Shown here one piece after another: positions 33,490-41,844 of a DNA stretch of 64,000 nucleotides. The first letter of the stretch is position 1. Each line of letters starts with the position of its first letter. A program made the position numbers and the translations under genes. Below the pieces are notes generated by a model that made no database searches, was not told the origin of the DNA, and worked only from the letters and a program-made list of their open reading frames with translations. Source of the DNA: an uncultured Christensenella sp. (GTDB lineage: Bacteria > Bacillota > Clostridia > Christensenellales > Borkfalkiaceae); the NCBI GenBank assembly GCA_910587015.1, contig CAJUME010000008.1, forward strand, positions 62,001 to 126,000, written 5' to 3'.

Positions 33490-36039
33490 TCACAAGGTTA
33501 TGTCCCATACGTCCGCATAAGTAACCTTACCGTTCACCTTCCCGAAAATCACCTCAAGCTTGTTGTAATTCGCCGCCTCCGCCTCTGTCAGCACTCTGCC
33601 GACCGTCAAAGCCGTCACTGCACCGTCGCCCGTGTTGTTGTATTCGGTAAACTGCGCGGTTTTCGGGTCGCCGTTGCCCATGCTTATATACCTTCCGCCC
33701 GCGTTTGTAGATGCGTTTTTGGAAATATGTCCGCCCAGACGGCAGTTCATTACCATAACGGCCGCGTCCGCGCCCCAGGCTCTGCCAATCGCGGTTTTTC
33801 CAACGGGCACGCCCGCCTCTGCCGAAAAATCACAGTCGTCGAATATCGCGCCGTAGGTCACCTTATCTGTTGCCGAGCCCTTGTTCAGCCCCTTAAACGC
33901 CGTCACATACCCGCCGTTGCTTCCGTTGGCAACAACCTTAATCTCGCACTGATAGAAGTAAGTCGTGTTGTTCGTTCCGAAAATGAAGTCAACCGAGCCG
34001 GAAATAAGGCAGTTTATAAAAATCTGTCTGCCCGTAAACAGCTCCAAGGTATCCTGAAAGCCGAGTAACGCGCTGTCCTCTATAACAACCTTGTCTGCCT
34101 GAATCAGCATCGCAAGCGCGCGCTTGTCGTTGCTCGGCGCGCCCGTGTAAGACGCTAAGGTGTTATACTTGTTAGAAACGGTCACCCCGCTCATTTTAAA
34201 GCCGACAGCCGTATCCCTCACATTCAGCGTTGCGGTCGAATCGGTCGTATGCACAAATCCGCCCTCGTCCGCCACGCCGTAAAGCGAGTCGTACTCTATT
34301 TTCGTTCTGTCTTGTCCCGCGCCTATTAACGTCACGTTGGGCACGGTAATTTCCAGCTTTTCCCAATAGGTTCCCTCGGCAATATAAACCTTCTTCTCCG
34401 CGCCGTCCTTTATGCCCGCGCCGTTCAAAAAGTCCACAGCCTGCTGAATTGTCTTAAAGCGGTACGCCCCCGCGGAATTTTTAGTACCGATTGTCGCGGT
34501 AGAAAATTCGGGGTTAACCGCAACAATAACCTCGTCCGCAGTCGCAAGCTCCGCGCCCTTTTCCGCAACGTAAATATTAAAGCCCTTCGCCTTCGTCAGC
34601 CCGTTAGCGGTATATGCAACCTTAACCGCCTTTTTGCCGGTTGTTGCCGTGCTGTTTTCGGTAATTTCCGCCTGTGCCTCGTCAAGGCTGAAAACCTTCG
34701 TCTTGTCGCCAAGCTTGCCGGTCGCCTTTATCGAAAGTCCGTCCGCGGAAAATTTATCGCCCTTGAAATAAAACTGTCTTACCGCATGGTTTGCATAAAC
34801 TCCGTTGCCCGCCGCCGAGTTTTTGTTTTCCTTAACAACCCTGTTAAAGCCGACCGTCAAGTCCTCGAAGGAGTAAACGTTAACGTTGTATTTTGTCGTG
34901 AAGGTCGTTTCCTCACTGCCAAGGTTTCCTTCGACCGTGTAGGATACGCCTATCTCATACGTTCCGGGCGTTGTCGCATCGTACTTCGATGTATCAAGCA
35001 CAAGCTTTTCCGCCTTCACGGGCGAAATTCTCCCCGTGTCCGCATGGGTTGCCGTCACCGCAATCTCCGTGCAGTCAAGCTGCTGTCCCACAATATAATC
35101 CACAGTGCCCGTGTTCGCCATATTAATCGCGTTTATGGGCGTGTTGGAAACGGTATTCGTAAATTTCGCGTAAAATATATCAGAGGTTCCGCTCTTACGC
35201 TTAATCGTGTACGTGCCCGCAGTCGCAAGCTGCAACGTCACCCTTTCTATGTTACTGCTGCCGCCCATAGCCTGATAATTTATATCCTGAGTGCTTCCGT
35301 CCGGCTTTGTAAGCACAACGGTCTGCATAGCGGGCGCCTCGGCAGAGCCAACCCCTCCGGAGCCGTTCTGCACGTAAAACATCAGCGTACCCGCGGCGGA
35401 AATTTTCACCGTAAGCGCCGACGAGCTGTCACCCAGCTTAACCGAGTTAACAGTCACATAAGCGGGGTCAACGCAAACGCCGTTCTCGTAAAGCCCCGTT
35501 TTAATTCTTCCGCGAACCTCCGTGCCCGCCGCTATCGAAAACACGCCGTCCGTCCAGCCGTCTGCATATTTGGTTGTGGAAAGCTTAGCCGCGTCAAATT
35601 CGTAAGCGGTTTCTATGTTGCCCTCCTCCAACGCCTCGCCGTTGCCCGTGTTTGCAATAATCTTCGGCGCTGGAACAGCCTCCGCAACGCCCTGCTCGTC
35701 GTCGTATACCGCAACCGAGGGGTTGTCGTTCACGTCGTCCGCGTCGGGCTTAACGTAGTCCTTATGCGTCAGCTCGGGCTTCGGGTCGGGCTTTTCCTCA
35801 CCCTTTACGTAATGGCAAACGTCGCACTCGTTGTCGCCGCCCCATACGTGCTCCCCGTAGGCGCTTTTTTCGTCTGTATGTTCGCAGGTTGCCGCGTGCC
35901 AGTGGTGCGTTGCACTCTTTTCCCACTGCTCGTCAAAGGTGTGCTTGTGAGCGCACCCCGCAGTGCCCAAACCCGCCGCCACCGAAACCGCGCTAAGCGT
36001 AATAGCGGCAACCGCCTTCATAAGCCTTGAATTTTTCAT
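33490..36039 (-). CDS. Pectin methylesterase (CE8) lipoprotein
   Basis: 849 aa; ATG preceded by GGAGGAAG. Lipobox GTAGC, His/Cys-rich segment (HKHTFDEQW, HHWHAATCEH, CDVCHYVKG), a beta domain ending AGTYTIKRKSGTSDIFYAKF, an Ig-like domain, and a C-terminal pectinesterase helix. The last carries FKTIQQAVDFLN, IAEGTYWEKLEI, GFQDTL, the catalytic-aspartate block SGSVDFIFG and GRAWG (normally GRPW). It would demethylate pectin, producing the substrate for the pectate lyase next door. The Pro-to-Ala change in GRAWG is a small departure from the family. Confidence 0.9.
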   Translation of the reverse strand: MKNSRLMKAVAAITLSAVSVAAGLGTAGCAHKHTFDEQWEKSATHHWHAATCEHTDEKSAYGEHVWGGDNECDVCHYVKGEEKPDPKPELTHKDYVKPDADDVNDNPSVAVYDDEQGVAEAVPAPKIIANTGNGEALEEGNIETAYEFDAAKLSTTKYADGWTDGVFSIAAGTEVRGRIKTGLYENGVCVDPAYVTVNSVKLGDSSSALTVKISAAGTLMFYVQNGSGGVGSAEAPAMQTVVLTKPDGSTQDINYQAMGGSSNIERVTLQLATAGTYTIKRKSGTSDIFYAKFTNTVSNTPINAINMANTGTVDYIVGQQLDCTEIAVTATHADTGRISPVKAEKLVLDTSKYDATTPGTYEIGVSYTVEGNLGSEETTFTTKYNVNVYSFEDLTVGFNRVVKENKNSAAGNGVYANHAVRQFYFKGDKFSADGLSIKATGKLGDKTKVFSLDEAQAEITENSTATTGKKAVKVAYTANGLTKAKGFNIYVAEKGAELATADEVIVAVNPEFSTATIGTKNSAGAYRFKTIQQAVDFLNGAGIKDGAEKKVYIAEGTYWEKLEITVPNVTLIGAGQDRTKIEYDSLYGVADEGGFVHTTDSTATLNVRDTAVGFKMSGVTVSNKYNTLASYTGAPSNDKRALAMLIQADKVVIEDSALLGFQDTLELFTGRQIFINCLISGSVDFIFGTNNTTYFYQCEIKVVANGSNGGYVTAFKGLNKGSATDKVTYGAIFDDCDFSAEAGVPVGKTAIGRAWGADAAVMVMNCRLGGHISKNASTNAGGRYISMGNGDPKTAQFTEYNNTGDGAVTALTVGRVLTEAEAANYNKLEVIFGKVNGKVTYADVWDITL

Positions 36040-36070
36040 TCTTCCTCCAAAAAAACAAATTTAAATATCT

Positions 36071-36095
36071 GCCGCGGGCGCTTTGCGCCCGCGGC
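36071..36095 (-). terminator. Stem-loop between companion lipoprotein and pectinesterase genes
   Basis: GCCGCGGGCGC pairs with GCGCCCGCGGC around TTT. It lies 24 bp inside the gap after the 36134-38071 gene; on the minus strand weakly T-rich sequence follows. Could be a leaky terminator within a two-gene unit, since the pectinesterase gene follows at once. Confidence 0.5.
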
Positions 36096-36133
36096 AAGAA
36101 AAGCATTCAAGCTTTATTCACATTAAAATCCTA

Positions 36134-38071
36134 TCAGTCCTGCGTAGCAAATGTAAGCGAGCTAAGGTAAACGCTTCTTCCGCTGTTGACGTTAAGCATA
36201 ACGCTCGCAAGGTCTAACCCCTTGGTATAAGCGGCTTTATCAACCATAACGGTATCGCCAACCTTAAACGTAACGTTTTTCTTATCCAAATCAATGATAA
36301 CTTCAAAGTTGAACGCCGCGCTCGTATTAACAGCTACCGCCGTACCCGTTTCCGTTCCGTCAACTCTTACCTTCTGCGTTACGTTGCTTCCGCTCTTTGC
36401 AGTTCTCAGCGCAATAAACTCGGTTCCTGCCGAATCCAGAATCTGGAAATACGTCCAGCTTCCGCTTGCGGTAGCGCATTTCAGCTCTCCGCTGATTTTA
36501 ACCACGCCGGATTCAAGCTTGTTTTCAAGAGTAACGTAAGCCTTAACGCCGTTTGTTGCCAACGCGCCGTCCGCTATTGTAGCAAGCTTTGTGTTAGTCG
36601 TATCGCTGTCCGCGTCTATGGCATAAATCTTAGCGCCGTTTTCCGCCGCAACGTCTGCGCTTTCTCCAACCGTGCCGGAAGTAAAGTCATTCGTATATAC
36701 CGTCGTGTAGGTCAACTCCGCCTCGCCTACTCCGTCAGCAGTGAATGTAATCGTTACGCCCTGATATACATAGGTATAAGTTCCGCTTTCTCCCGCCGCG
36801 GGACGCGTAGTATAATCAGGACTGCTCAGAACGGGCAGCTCAACGTTTATTGCCTCCGTCTCGTGCGCGCATTTGACTTGCGCCGAGCCTACCGTCGTTT
36901 CAGTTGCCGCAACAACAGAGTCGGCTACAAGGCTGTAATTATGCTCAAGCGCGCTTTCGACAAGCTCGTATCTTACCTTTAAGGTAGTTCCGTCCTCGGC
37001 ATAATACCTGCCGTAATCAGAAAGGTAATGCGCCTTCATTCCCGCCACGCCGCAGGTAGCGGGCACAGCTTCAATCAATTCGCCCTTATTTTCGTTAATA
37101 GTCTTATAATGAACCGCAATAAACAAAACGTTTATCGTACCGCTGTTCTTTACGCGCTTTATTGTATATTCCGTATTCGCATTTACATCAAACGCCGCAA
37201 CGCCTACGTCCTGAGCAACTCCGCCCAAGCCGATGCTTACGGGGTCGCCGGATACTTCTTCGCCATTGTAAAGCTGCAGGCTTCCTACCGTAGTTCCGTT
37301 AGAGCCGCTCGCATATACAAGCACGGTTGCGTTTGCTTCAAGCAAAATTTTCAGTCCGGACGAGTCACTGCCTATCTGTAAGCGGTGAGTTGTATTCATT
37401 TTACCGTCTGTAAGACTGGGGTGAATAACCGTTCTCGTTGAAGTATTGCGAGTCAGTGCGCCTACGGCGTAAATGCCGGAGTCTGCTTTAAGCTCGGCGC
37501 CGTCCGCAACGTTTGCCGTCAAATCGGAAGAAATATTAATTGTAACGTCATCCTTCTCCACGGGCGGCGTAACCGTGCCGTCCTTGGTTACGGTAACCGT
37601 GCAGGTATCCGTCTTGTTTCCGTCCGCGGTCTTAACGGTAATAACCGCCGTGCCCTCTGCAACCGCCGTAACCTTGCCGTTCTCAACCGTGGCAATGTTC
37701 GTCTTGTCGCTCGACCAGCTAACCGCCTTGTTAGTCGCGTCCGCGGGCGCAATTGTCGCGGTCAGCGTCTCGTTCGCGCCCTCTTTAAGTGTAAGCGTCT
37801 TCTTGTTCAGCGTAACGCCCGTAACCGCAACGTTGGTGGAGCTTGAAGAAGTCCAGCCGCAAATCGAGCAGCTATCCGAACCATCGTGCGGCGCCGTGTC
37901 GGAATGCTCGTCACAGCCCGTGCAAAGCTGATAATGCCCCGTTGCTCCGTCCGCCTTGTAATCGCCCCAGCTGTGCTTGTGTCCGCAAGCCGTTAAAGAA
38001 ACGCATCCCGCCGCCGCAACAGCGCCAACGGTAAGCGTGGCAATAGCCCTTAAAATTTTCTTGTTTTTCAT
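36134..38071 (-). CDS. Big2-containing lipoprotein of pectin locus, probable glycan-binding
   Basis: 645 aa from ATG 38071, behind GGAGG; the frame continues 11 codons upstream without a ribosome site. Lipobox SLTAC, His/Cys-rich segment (GHKHSWGDYKADGATGHYQL, CSICGWTS), Big2 Ig domain (VTGVTLNKKTLTLKEGANET, WSSDKTNIATVENGKVTAVA), then a beta domain ending TEYTIKRVKNSGTINVLFIA, like that of the pectinesterase. The C-terminus is lectin-like (SGELKCATASGSWTYFQILD). No catalytic motif seen. Same leader sequence as the pectinesterase gene, which it precedes, so likely a substrate-binding companion. Confidence 0.72.
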   Translation of the reverse strand: MKNKKILRAIATLTVGAVAAAGCVSLTACGHKHSWGDYKADGATGHYQLCTGCDEHSDTAPHDGSDSCSICGWTSSSSTNVAVTGVTLNKKTLTLKEGANETLTATIAPADATNKAVSWSSDKTNIATVENGKVTAVAEGTAVITVKTADGNKTDTCTVTVTKDGTVTPPVEKDDVTINISSDLTANVADGAELKADSGIYAVGALTRNTSTRTVIHPSLTDGKMNTTHRLQIGSDSSGLKILLEANATVLVYASGSNGTTVGSLQLYNGEEVSGDPVSIGLGGVAQDVGVAAFDVNANTEYTIKRVKNSGTINVLFIAVHYKTINENKGELIEAVPATCGVAGMKAHYLSDYGRYYAEDGTTLKVRYELVESALEHNYSLVADSVVAATETTVGSAQVKCAHETEAINVELPVLSSPDYTTRPAAGESGTYTYVYQGVTITFTADGVGEAELTYTTVYTNDFTSGTVGESADVAAENGAKIYAIDADSDTTNTKLATIADGALATNGVKAYVTLENKLESGVVKISGELKCATASGSWTYFQILDSAGTEFIALRTAKSGSNVTQKVRVDGTETGTAVAVNTSAAFNFEVIIDLDKKNVTFKVGDTVMVDKAAYTKGLDLASVMLNVNSGRSVYLSSLTFATQD

Positions 38072-38117
38072 TTTTCCTCCAAAAAAACATTTTTTACAGA
38101 GCAATTAAGAGTTTTTA

Positions 38118-38174
38118 AGAGAAATGCGTATCTCAGCATTTCTCTGCCGCGGATATAAAAAATATCCGCGCGGC
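38118..38174 (-). repeat. Two stem-loops in the leader of the companion lipoprotein gene
   Basis: AGAGAAATGC/GCATTTCTCT (38118-38145) and GCGGATAT/ATATCCGC (within 38146-38174) lie between the promoter at 38205-38233 and the start codon. They may control mRNA stability or act as attenuators. Confidence 0.5.
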
Positions 38175-38204
38175 TTAACCGCCACCGTATTTGTTACCTC
38201 ATTA

Positions 38205-38233
38205 ATTATATAACTCCCGCCCCCAAATTTCAA
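38205..38233 (-). promoter_or_regulatory. Promoter of companion lipoprotein/pectinesterase unit
   Basis: Minus strand TTGAAA, 17-nt spacer, TATAAT. The rest of 38234-38468 is A/T-rich with no supported gene. Confidence 0.7.
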
Positions 38234-38468
38234 GAACTTTTTTGAAATTTTTTTACCTTTTTTTACAATTTTTTTCGTTTTTTGGATAAATTTTGATTGA
38301 CATTTGCAAAATTTCACCCAAACCCGCATTTTCCCGCCAAAAAACCGCATTCCCGCCCCAACAGCTCCCCGCGCCCCAAAGCTTGTAAATTTTACAGCTT
38401 TTTTACAAAAATTGAAGGAATTTGCTAATCTTTACAACATTTCTGTAATAAATATTTTAAATAAACCT

Positions 38469-38497
38469 TTGACCTCCCGCTAAAGTTGTTATATAAT
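38469..38497 (+). promoter_or_regulatory. Promoter of NfeD-flotillin operon
   Basis: TTGACC, 17-nt spacer, TATAAT, 37 bp before the NfeD-like start. Confidence 0.7.
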
Positions 38498-38534
38498 AAA
38501 ACTACGGTTGCAATCCCAAGGAGTAACGATATAA

Positions 38535-39110
38535 ATGAAAGAATGGTTTTTAAATTTGCAGTGGTTCGAGCACGTCTACCTCTGGCTCGGCGTAATTTCC
38601 ACGCTGTTTTTAATCGTACAGATAATTCTAATGTGCGTGTCGTCCTTCGGCGGCGACGTAGACCTTGACGGCGACGGAGAAATCGATGTGGACGTAGATT
38701 CGGGCGTTTCAATCTTCACCACAAAAAGCATAACCGCCTTCTTCGCGGTCGGCAGCTGGACGGGACTTTTGGTCTGCTCGCTCGCCTCCGCAAAGCTTCA
38801 ATGGCTTTCGATAATAATCGCAATAATCGCGGGCGTAATCGCGGCGGGCGCAGTCATTTTATTAATGCGCGCTATCATGAAATTGCAATCCAACGGCATA
38901 CTGCAAACGGAAAAGCTCGTCGGCAAACGCGCCGTTGTCTATGTTGCAATTCCCGCACAGCGCGGCGGCAGGGGCAAAATCACCCTCGACGCGCAGGGCA
39001 AGTTTATGGAGCTTGACGCCGTAACCGAGGAAAGCGAAAAGCTCGTCTGCGACACCGCAGTCGAGATAACCGCCACCGAGGGCGAGTGCGCCGTGGTCAA
39101 AAAGGTATAA
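38535..39110 (+). CDS. NfeD-like membrane protein
   Basis: 191 aa; start behind AAGGAG. Helices at about 15-37, 63-83 and 90-112, with an acidic extracytoplasmic loop of repeated VDLDGDGEIDVDVD. A C-terminal soluble OB-fold domain (VGKRAVVYVAIPAQRGGRGK) is typical of short NfeD proteins. These form a conserved pair with flotillins in membrane microdomains; the flotillin gene follows 80 bp downstream. Confidence 0.82.
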   Translation: MKEWFLNLQWFEHVYLWLGVISTLFLIVQIILMCVSSFGGDVDLDGDGEIDVDVDSGVSIFTTKSITAFFAVGSWTGLLVCSLASAKLQWLSIIIAIIAGVIAAGAVILLMRAIMKLQSNGILQTEKLVGKRAVVYVAIPAQRGGRGKITLDAQGKFMELDAVTEESEKLVCDTAVEITATEGECAVVKKV

Positions 39111-39190
39111 CCCGCCCGCACCCCCAAACGCGGGCAAAACCCAAACTAACAAAACAAAAAAATCAATAAATATATAAAGGAGCAAAAAAG

Positions 39191-40660
39191 ATGTTCAATT
39201 TACTCGCAATGGAGGGCGCGGCGCTCACCATAACCGTAATAGTAATCGTGGTTGTGGTGCTTGTAGCGTTTTCCCTGTTGCTTATGGTACTCACAAGGTA
39301 CAAAAAATGCCCTTCTGACAAGGTCATGGTCATTTACGGTAAAATTTCCCGTAATAAAGACGGCACTGCCCGCAGCGCAAAATGTATCCACGGCGGCGCG
39401 GCGTTCATCGTCCCGCTCGTGCAGTCCTACACCTTCCTCGACTTGACCCCCCTCTCCATTTCGGTCGATTTGAAGAACGCGCTTTCCAAGCAGAATATCC
39501 GTATCGATGTTCCCTCGGTATTCACGGTAGGCATTTCCACCGACCCCGCAATCATGCAGAACGCGGCGGAACGCCTCCTCGGCTTACAGCTCAAACAGAT
39601 ATCCGAGCTTGCCAAGGACGTAATCTTCGGTCAGCTCCGTCTGGTTATCGCCACAATGGAAATCGAAGAAATCAACACCGACCGCGACAAATTCCTCGAA
39701 GCGATTTCGCGCAACGTCGAGGGCGAGCTTAAAAAGCTCGGCTTAAAGCTTATCAACGTAAACATGACCGACATTTCCGACGAAAGCGGCTACATAGTCG
39801 CGCTTGGTAAGGAAGCGGCGGCAAAGGCAATCAACGACGCAAAAATTTCGGTTGCGGAAGAAAACCGCAAGGGCGCAATCGGCGAGGCTAACGCGCAAAT
39901 GCAGCAGCGTATCAACGTTGCCGAGGCGGAAAGCCGCGCAATCGAGGGCGAAAACAAGGCAAAGGCAGATATCGCCGCGTCCCGCGCACTTTTAAGACAG
40001 CGCGAGGCAGAGGCTATGAAGCTCGCCGTATCCGCGGAAAACGTTCAGGCGGCGCAGGCAAGAGAGCAAAGCTACGCAGCTGAACAGCAGGCGGAAATCG
40101 CGCGTGCTTCGAGAGAACGCGCCACTCAGGAAGCGGACGTAATCGTTGCCAGCGAAATCGAAAAACGCAGAGTAGAAATCGAAGCCGACGCGGAAGCGGA
40201 AAAAATCCGCCGTCATGCCCGCGGCGAGGCGGACGCAATCTTCGCCAAGCGCGAGGCAGAAGCGCGCGGCGTGCTCGAAACGCTTACAAAGCAGGCGGAA
40301 GGTATGCAAAAGCTTGTGCTTGCGGCGGGCAGTGCGGACGAGGCTGTGCGCCTCCTCATTGCCGACAAGCTCGAACAGCTCGTTGCAACTCAGGTAGAGG
40401 CTATAAAGAACCTCAAAATCGACAAAATCACCGTCTGGGACGGCGGCGCGGCAAGCGCCGACGGAAAGACGAGCACGGCAAACTTCCTTTCGGGAATGCT
40501 TAAATCGCTCCCTCCCCTCGACGATCTGTACGCAATGGCGGGTCTTAAAATGCCCAAAATAATCGCGCCCTCCTCCGCCGAGGATACCCCTCCCGCAGAC
40601 GCAACCGCCCCCGCAGAGGCTCCCGCAGAGAAAAGCGCACCCAAAAAGAAGAAAGCATAA
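39191..40660 (+). CDS. Flotillin (SPFH/band 7 family)
   Basis: 489 aa; AAGGAG upstream. N-terminal helix (about 10-33), SPFH domain (KVMVIYGKISRNKDG, DLTPLSISVDLKNALSKQNI, RLLGLQLKQISELAKDVIFG), a long Ala/Glu-rich coiled coil (about 220-370, with EAE-type repeats) and a C-terminal oligomerisation part. The last 25 residues are Ala/Pro-rich and end in lysines. A scaffold protein of ordered membrane domains in Gram-positive bacteria; size fits FloT-type. Partner NfeD-like gene upstream. Confidence 0.92.
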   Translation: MFNLLAMEGAALTITVIVIVVVVLVAFSLLLMVLTRYKKCPSDKVMVIYGKISRNKDGTARSAKCIHGGAAFIVPLVQSYTFLDLTPLSISVDLKNALSKQNIRIDVPSVFTVGISTDPAIMQNAAERLLGLQLKQISELAKDVIFGQLRLVIATMEIEEINTDRDKFLEAISRNVEGELKKLGLKLINVNMTDISDESGYIVALGKEAAAKAINDAKISVAEENRKGAIGEANAQMQQRINVAEAESRAIEGENKAKADIAASRALLRQREAEAMKLAVSAENVQAAQAREQSYAAEQQAEIARASRERATQEADVIVASEIEKRRVEIEADAEAEKIRRHARGEADAIFAKREAEARGVLETLTKQAEGMQKLVLAAGSADEAVRLLIADKLEQLVATQVEAIKNLKIDKITVWDGGAASADGKTSTANFLSGMLKSLPPLDDLYAMAGLKMPKIIAPSSAEDTPPADATAPAEAPAEKSAPKKKKA

Positions 40661-40680
40661 CATAATGTAAAAAGCATAAA

Positions 40681-40714
40681 AAGCCGCCCGCGGTCAACCG
40701 ACCGCGGGCGGCTT
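40681..40714. terminator. Terminator between flotillin gene and converging gene
   Basis: AAGCCGCCCGCGGTC pairs with GACCGCGGGCGGCTT around AACC. Confidence 0.85.
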
Positions 40715-40735
40715 ACTTTATTTATATACCTTACT

Positions 40736-41623
40736 TTACTTTTTCACGGTAACAAGCTTTACAAGCCCCGCCTCTATAAGCTGCTCGGTTGTCTGCAACG
40801 CATATTCCGATTTATCGGTAACGTGCGCCTTGCCCGCCTCCAAGCCAAGCCTTTCGGCAGACATCGCCACAAGCTCCAACGCCTGCCTTGCGTGCACGTC
40901 CTTCTTTATGCGGAACAATGCCGGCGTTGCCGCATGCACGGGCTTGTCGGAAACGTCCTCAACCTCGATATTCTTCACCTCGCCGACATTCACTGGAAAG
41001 TAAACGCACAGCGTCCTTCCGCGTATCGCAAGCTTCACAAACAGCGCTCTGCCCTTATAAAGCTTCTCCTGCCGCCATGCAGACGAGCTGCGCGTCCCCT
41101 TGTAGGACAGCGCCGCGTCCTTAATCATCGCGTACCACTCCTTTACGGTATCGCTTGACTGAATAAGCCTCGCCGCAAAGCTTCTGTTGTATCTTTGATT
41201 GCTTTCAAGCTCGGGCGCGGAGGAAATGGCGGCAAGTCTTGCCACTCTCGCCTCTTCGGACTCGTTGTCCTCAACGTCGTCCTCTTCCTCCTCAACGTCC
41301 TCCTCGGCAACGGCGCACGTCACAGCCTCCTCGCCGCCGTCATTCTTTTCCGCCTTAATTTCCTCAACAGCTTCAACCGCCGCCGGCTCCTCGGTCTGCC
41401 CCTCAGTACAAGCCTCCGCCTCAGCAACGGTCACTCTTTCCTCAACCTCGGGCTCCTCATTCCCCGCAGTTTCCTCAGCCTCGGTCTTTTCCGCCTTGTT
41501 TCTAATCGCGGGCAGAATGCAAGCCAAAAGCACAATTCCGAACACAGCCGCAGCCACAATCAGCCCTATAGCAACCCCCGCCGCAACCGCAGCAGTCGTA
41601 TCAACGGCAAGCAAAACGTTCAT
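40736..41623 (-). CDS. Single-pass membrane protein with acidic linker, unknown
   Basis: 295 aa from ATG 41623 behind GGAGGGG. One helix (about 15-40), then about 90 residues rich in Glu/Ala, then a C-terminal domain: YNRSFAARLIQSSDTVKEWY, ALSYKGTRSSSAWRQEKLYK, GRALFVKLAIRGRTLCVYFP. I recall similar domains in Clostridia proteins without assigned function. Convergent with the flotillin operon; no evidence for its task. Confidence 0.65.
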   Translation of the reverse strand: MNVLLAVDTTAAVAAGVAIGLIVAAAVFGIVLLACILPAIRNKAEKTEAEETAGNEEPEVEERVTVAEAEACTEGQTEEPAAVEAVEEIKAEKNDGGEEAVTCAVAEEDVEEEEDDVEDNESEEARVARLAAISSAPELESNQRYNRSFAARLIQSSDTVKEWYAMIKDAALSYKGTRSSSAWRQEKLYKGRALFVKLAIRGRTLCVYFPVNVGEVKNIEVEDVSDKPVHAATPALFRIKKDVHARQALELVAMSAERLGLEAGKAHVTDKSEYALQTTEQLIEAGLVKLVTVKK

Positions 41624-41844
41624 TTTCCCCTCCAAACCCATAAAATTCGCGCTGATAATTACTATGCAAAATCAATTCGCAAAAAATTTCGGTTTTTATT
41701 ATATCACAACTCCCGCAATTGTCAACGCCCTATTAAAATTTCCGCCCGCAAAAAGCCCGCGCCAAGCCGTCAATACTACCCAACGCAAGCCGCTCTGCGG
41801 ATTATTTTCTTCCAACGCAAGCCGCCGCGCCAACCAACGCTGGA

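Noticed and set aside
34786..36030. 414-codon plus-strand ORF
   Set aside because: Antisense shadow of the pectinesterase gene, basic composition typical of the complement of this codon usage.
39992..40663. 223-codon minus-strand ORF
   Set aside because: Antisense shadow of the flotillin coiled-coil region.
41780..41825. Direct repeat CCAACGCAAGCCGC downstream of parC
   Set aside because: Two copies in a short gap, but no associated structure or gene; too little to call an element.
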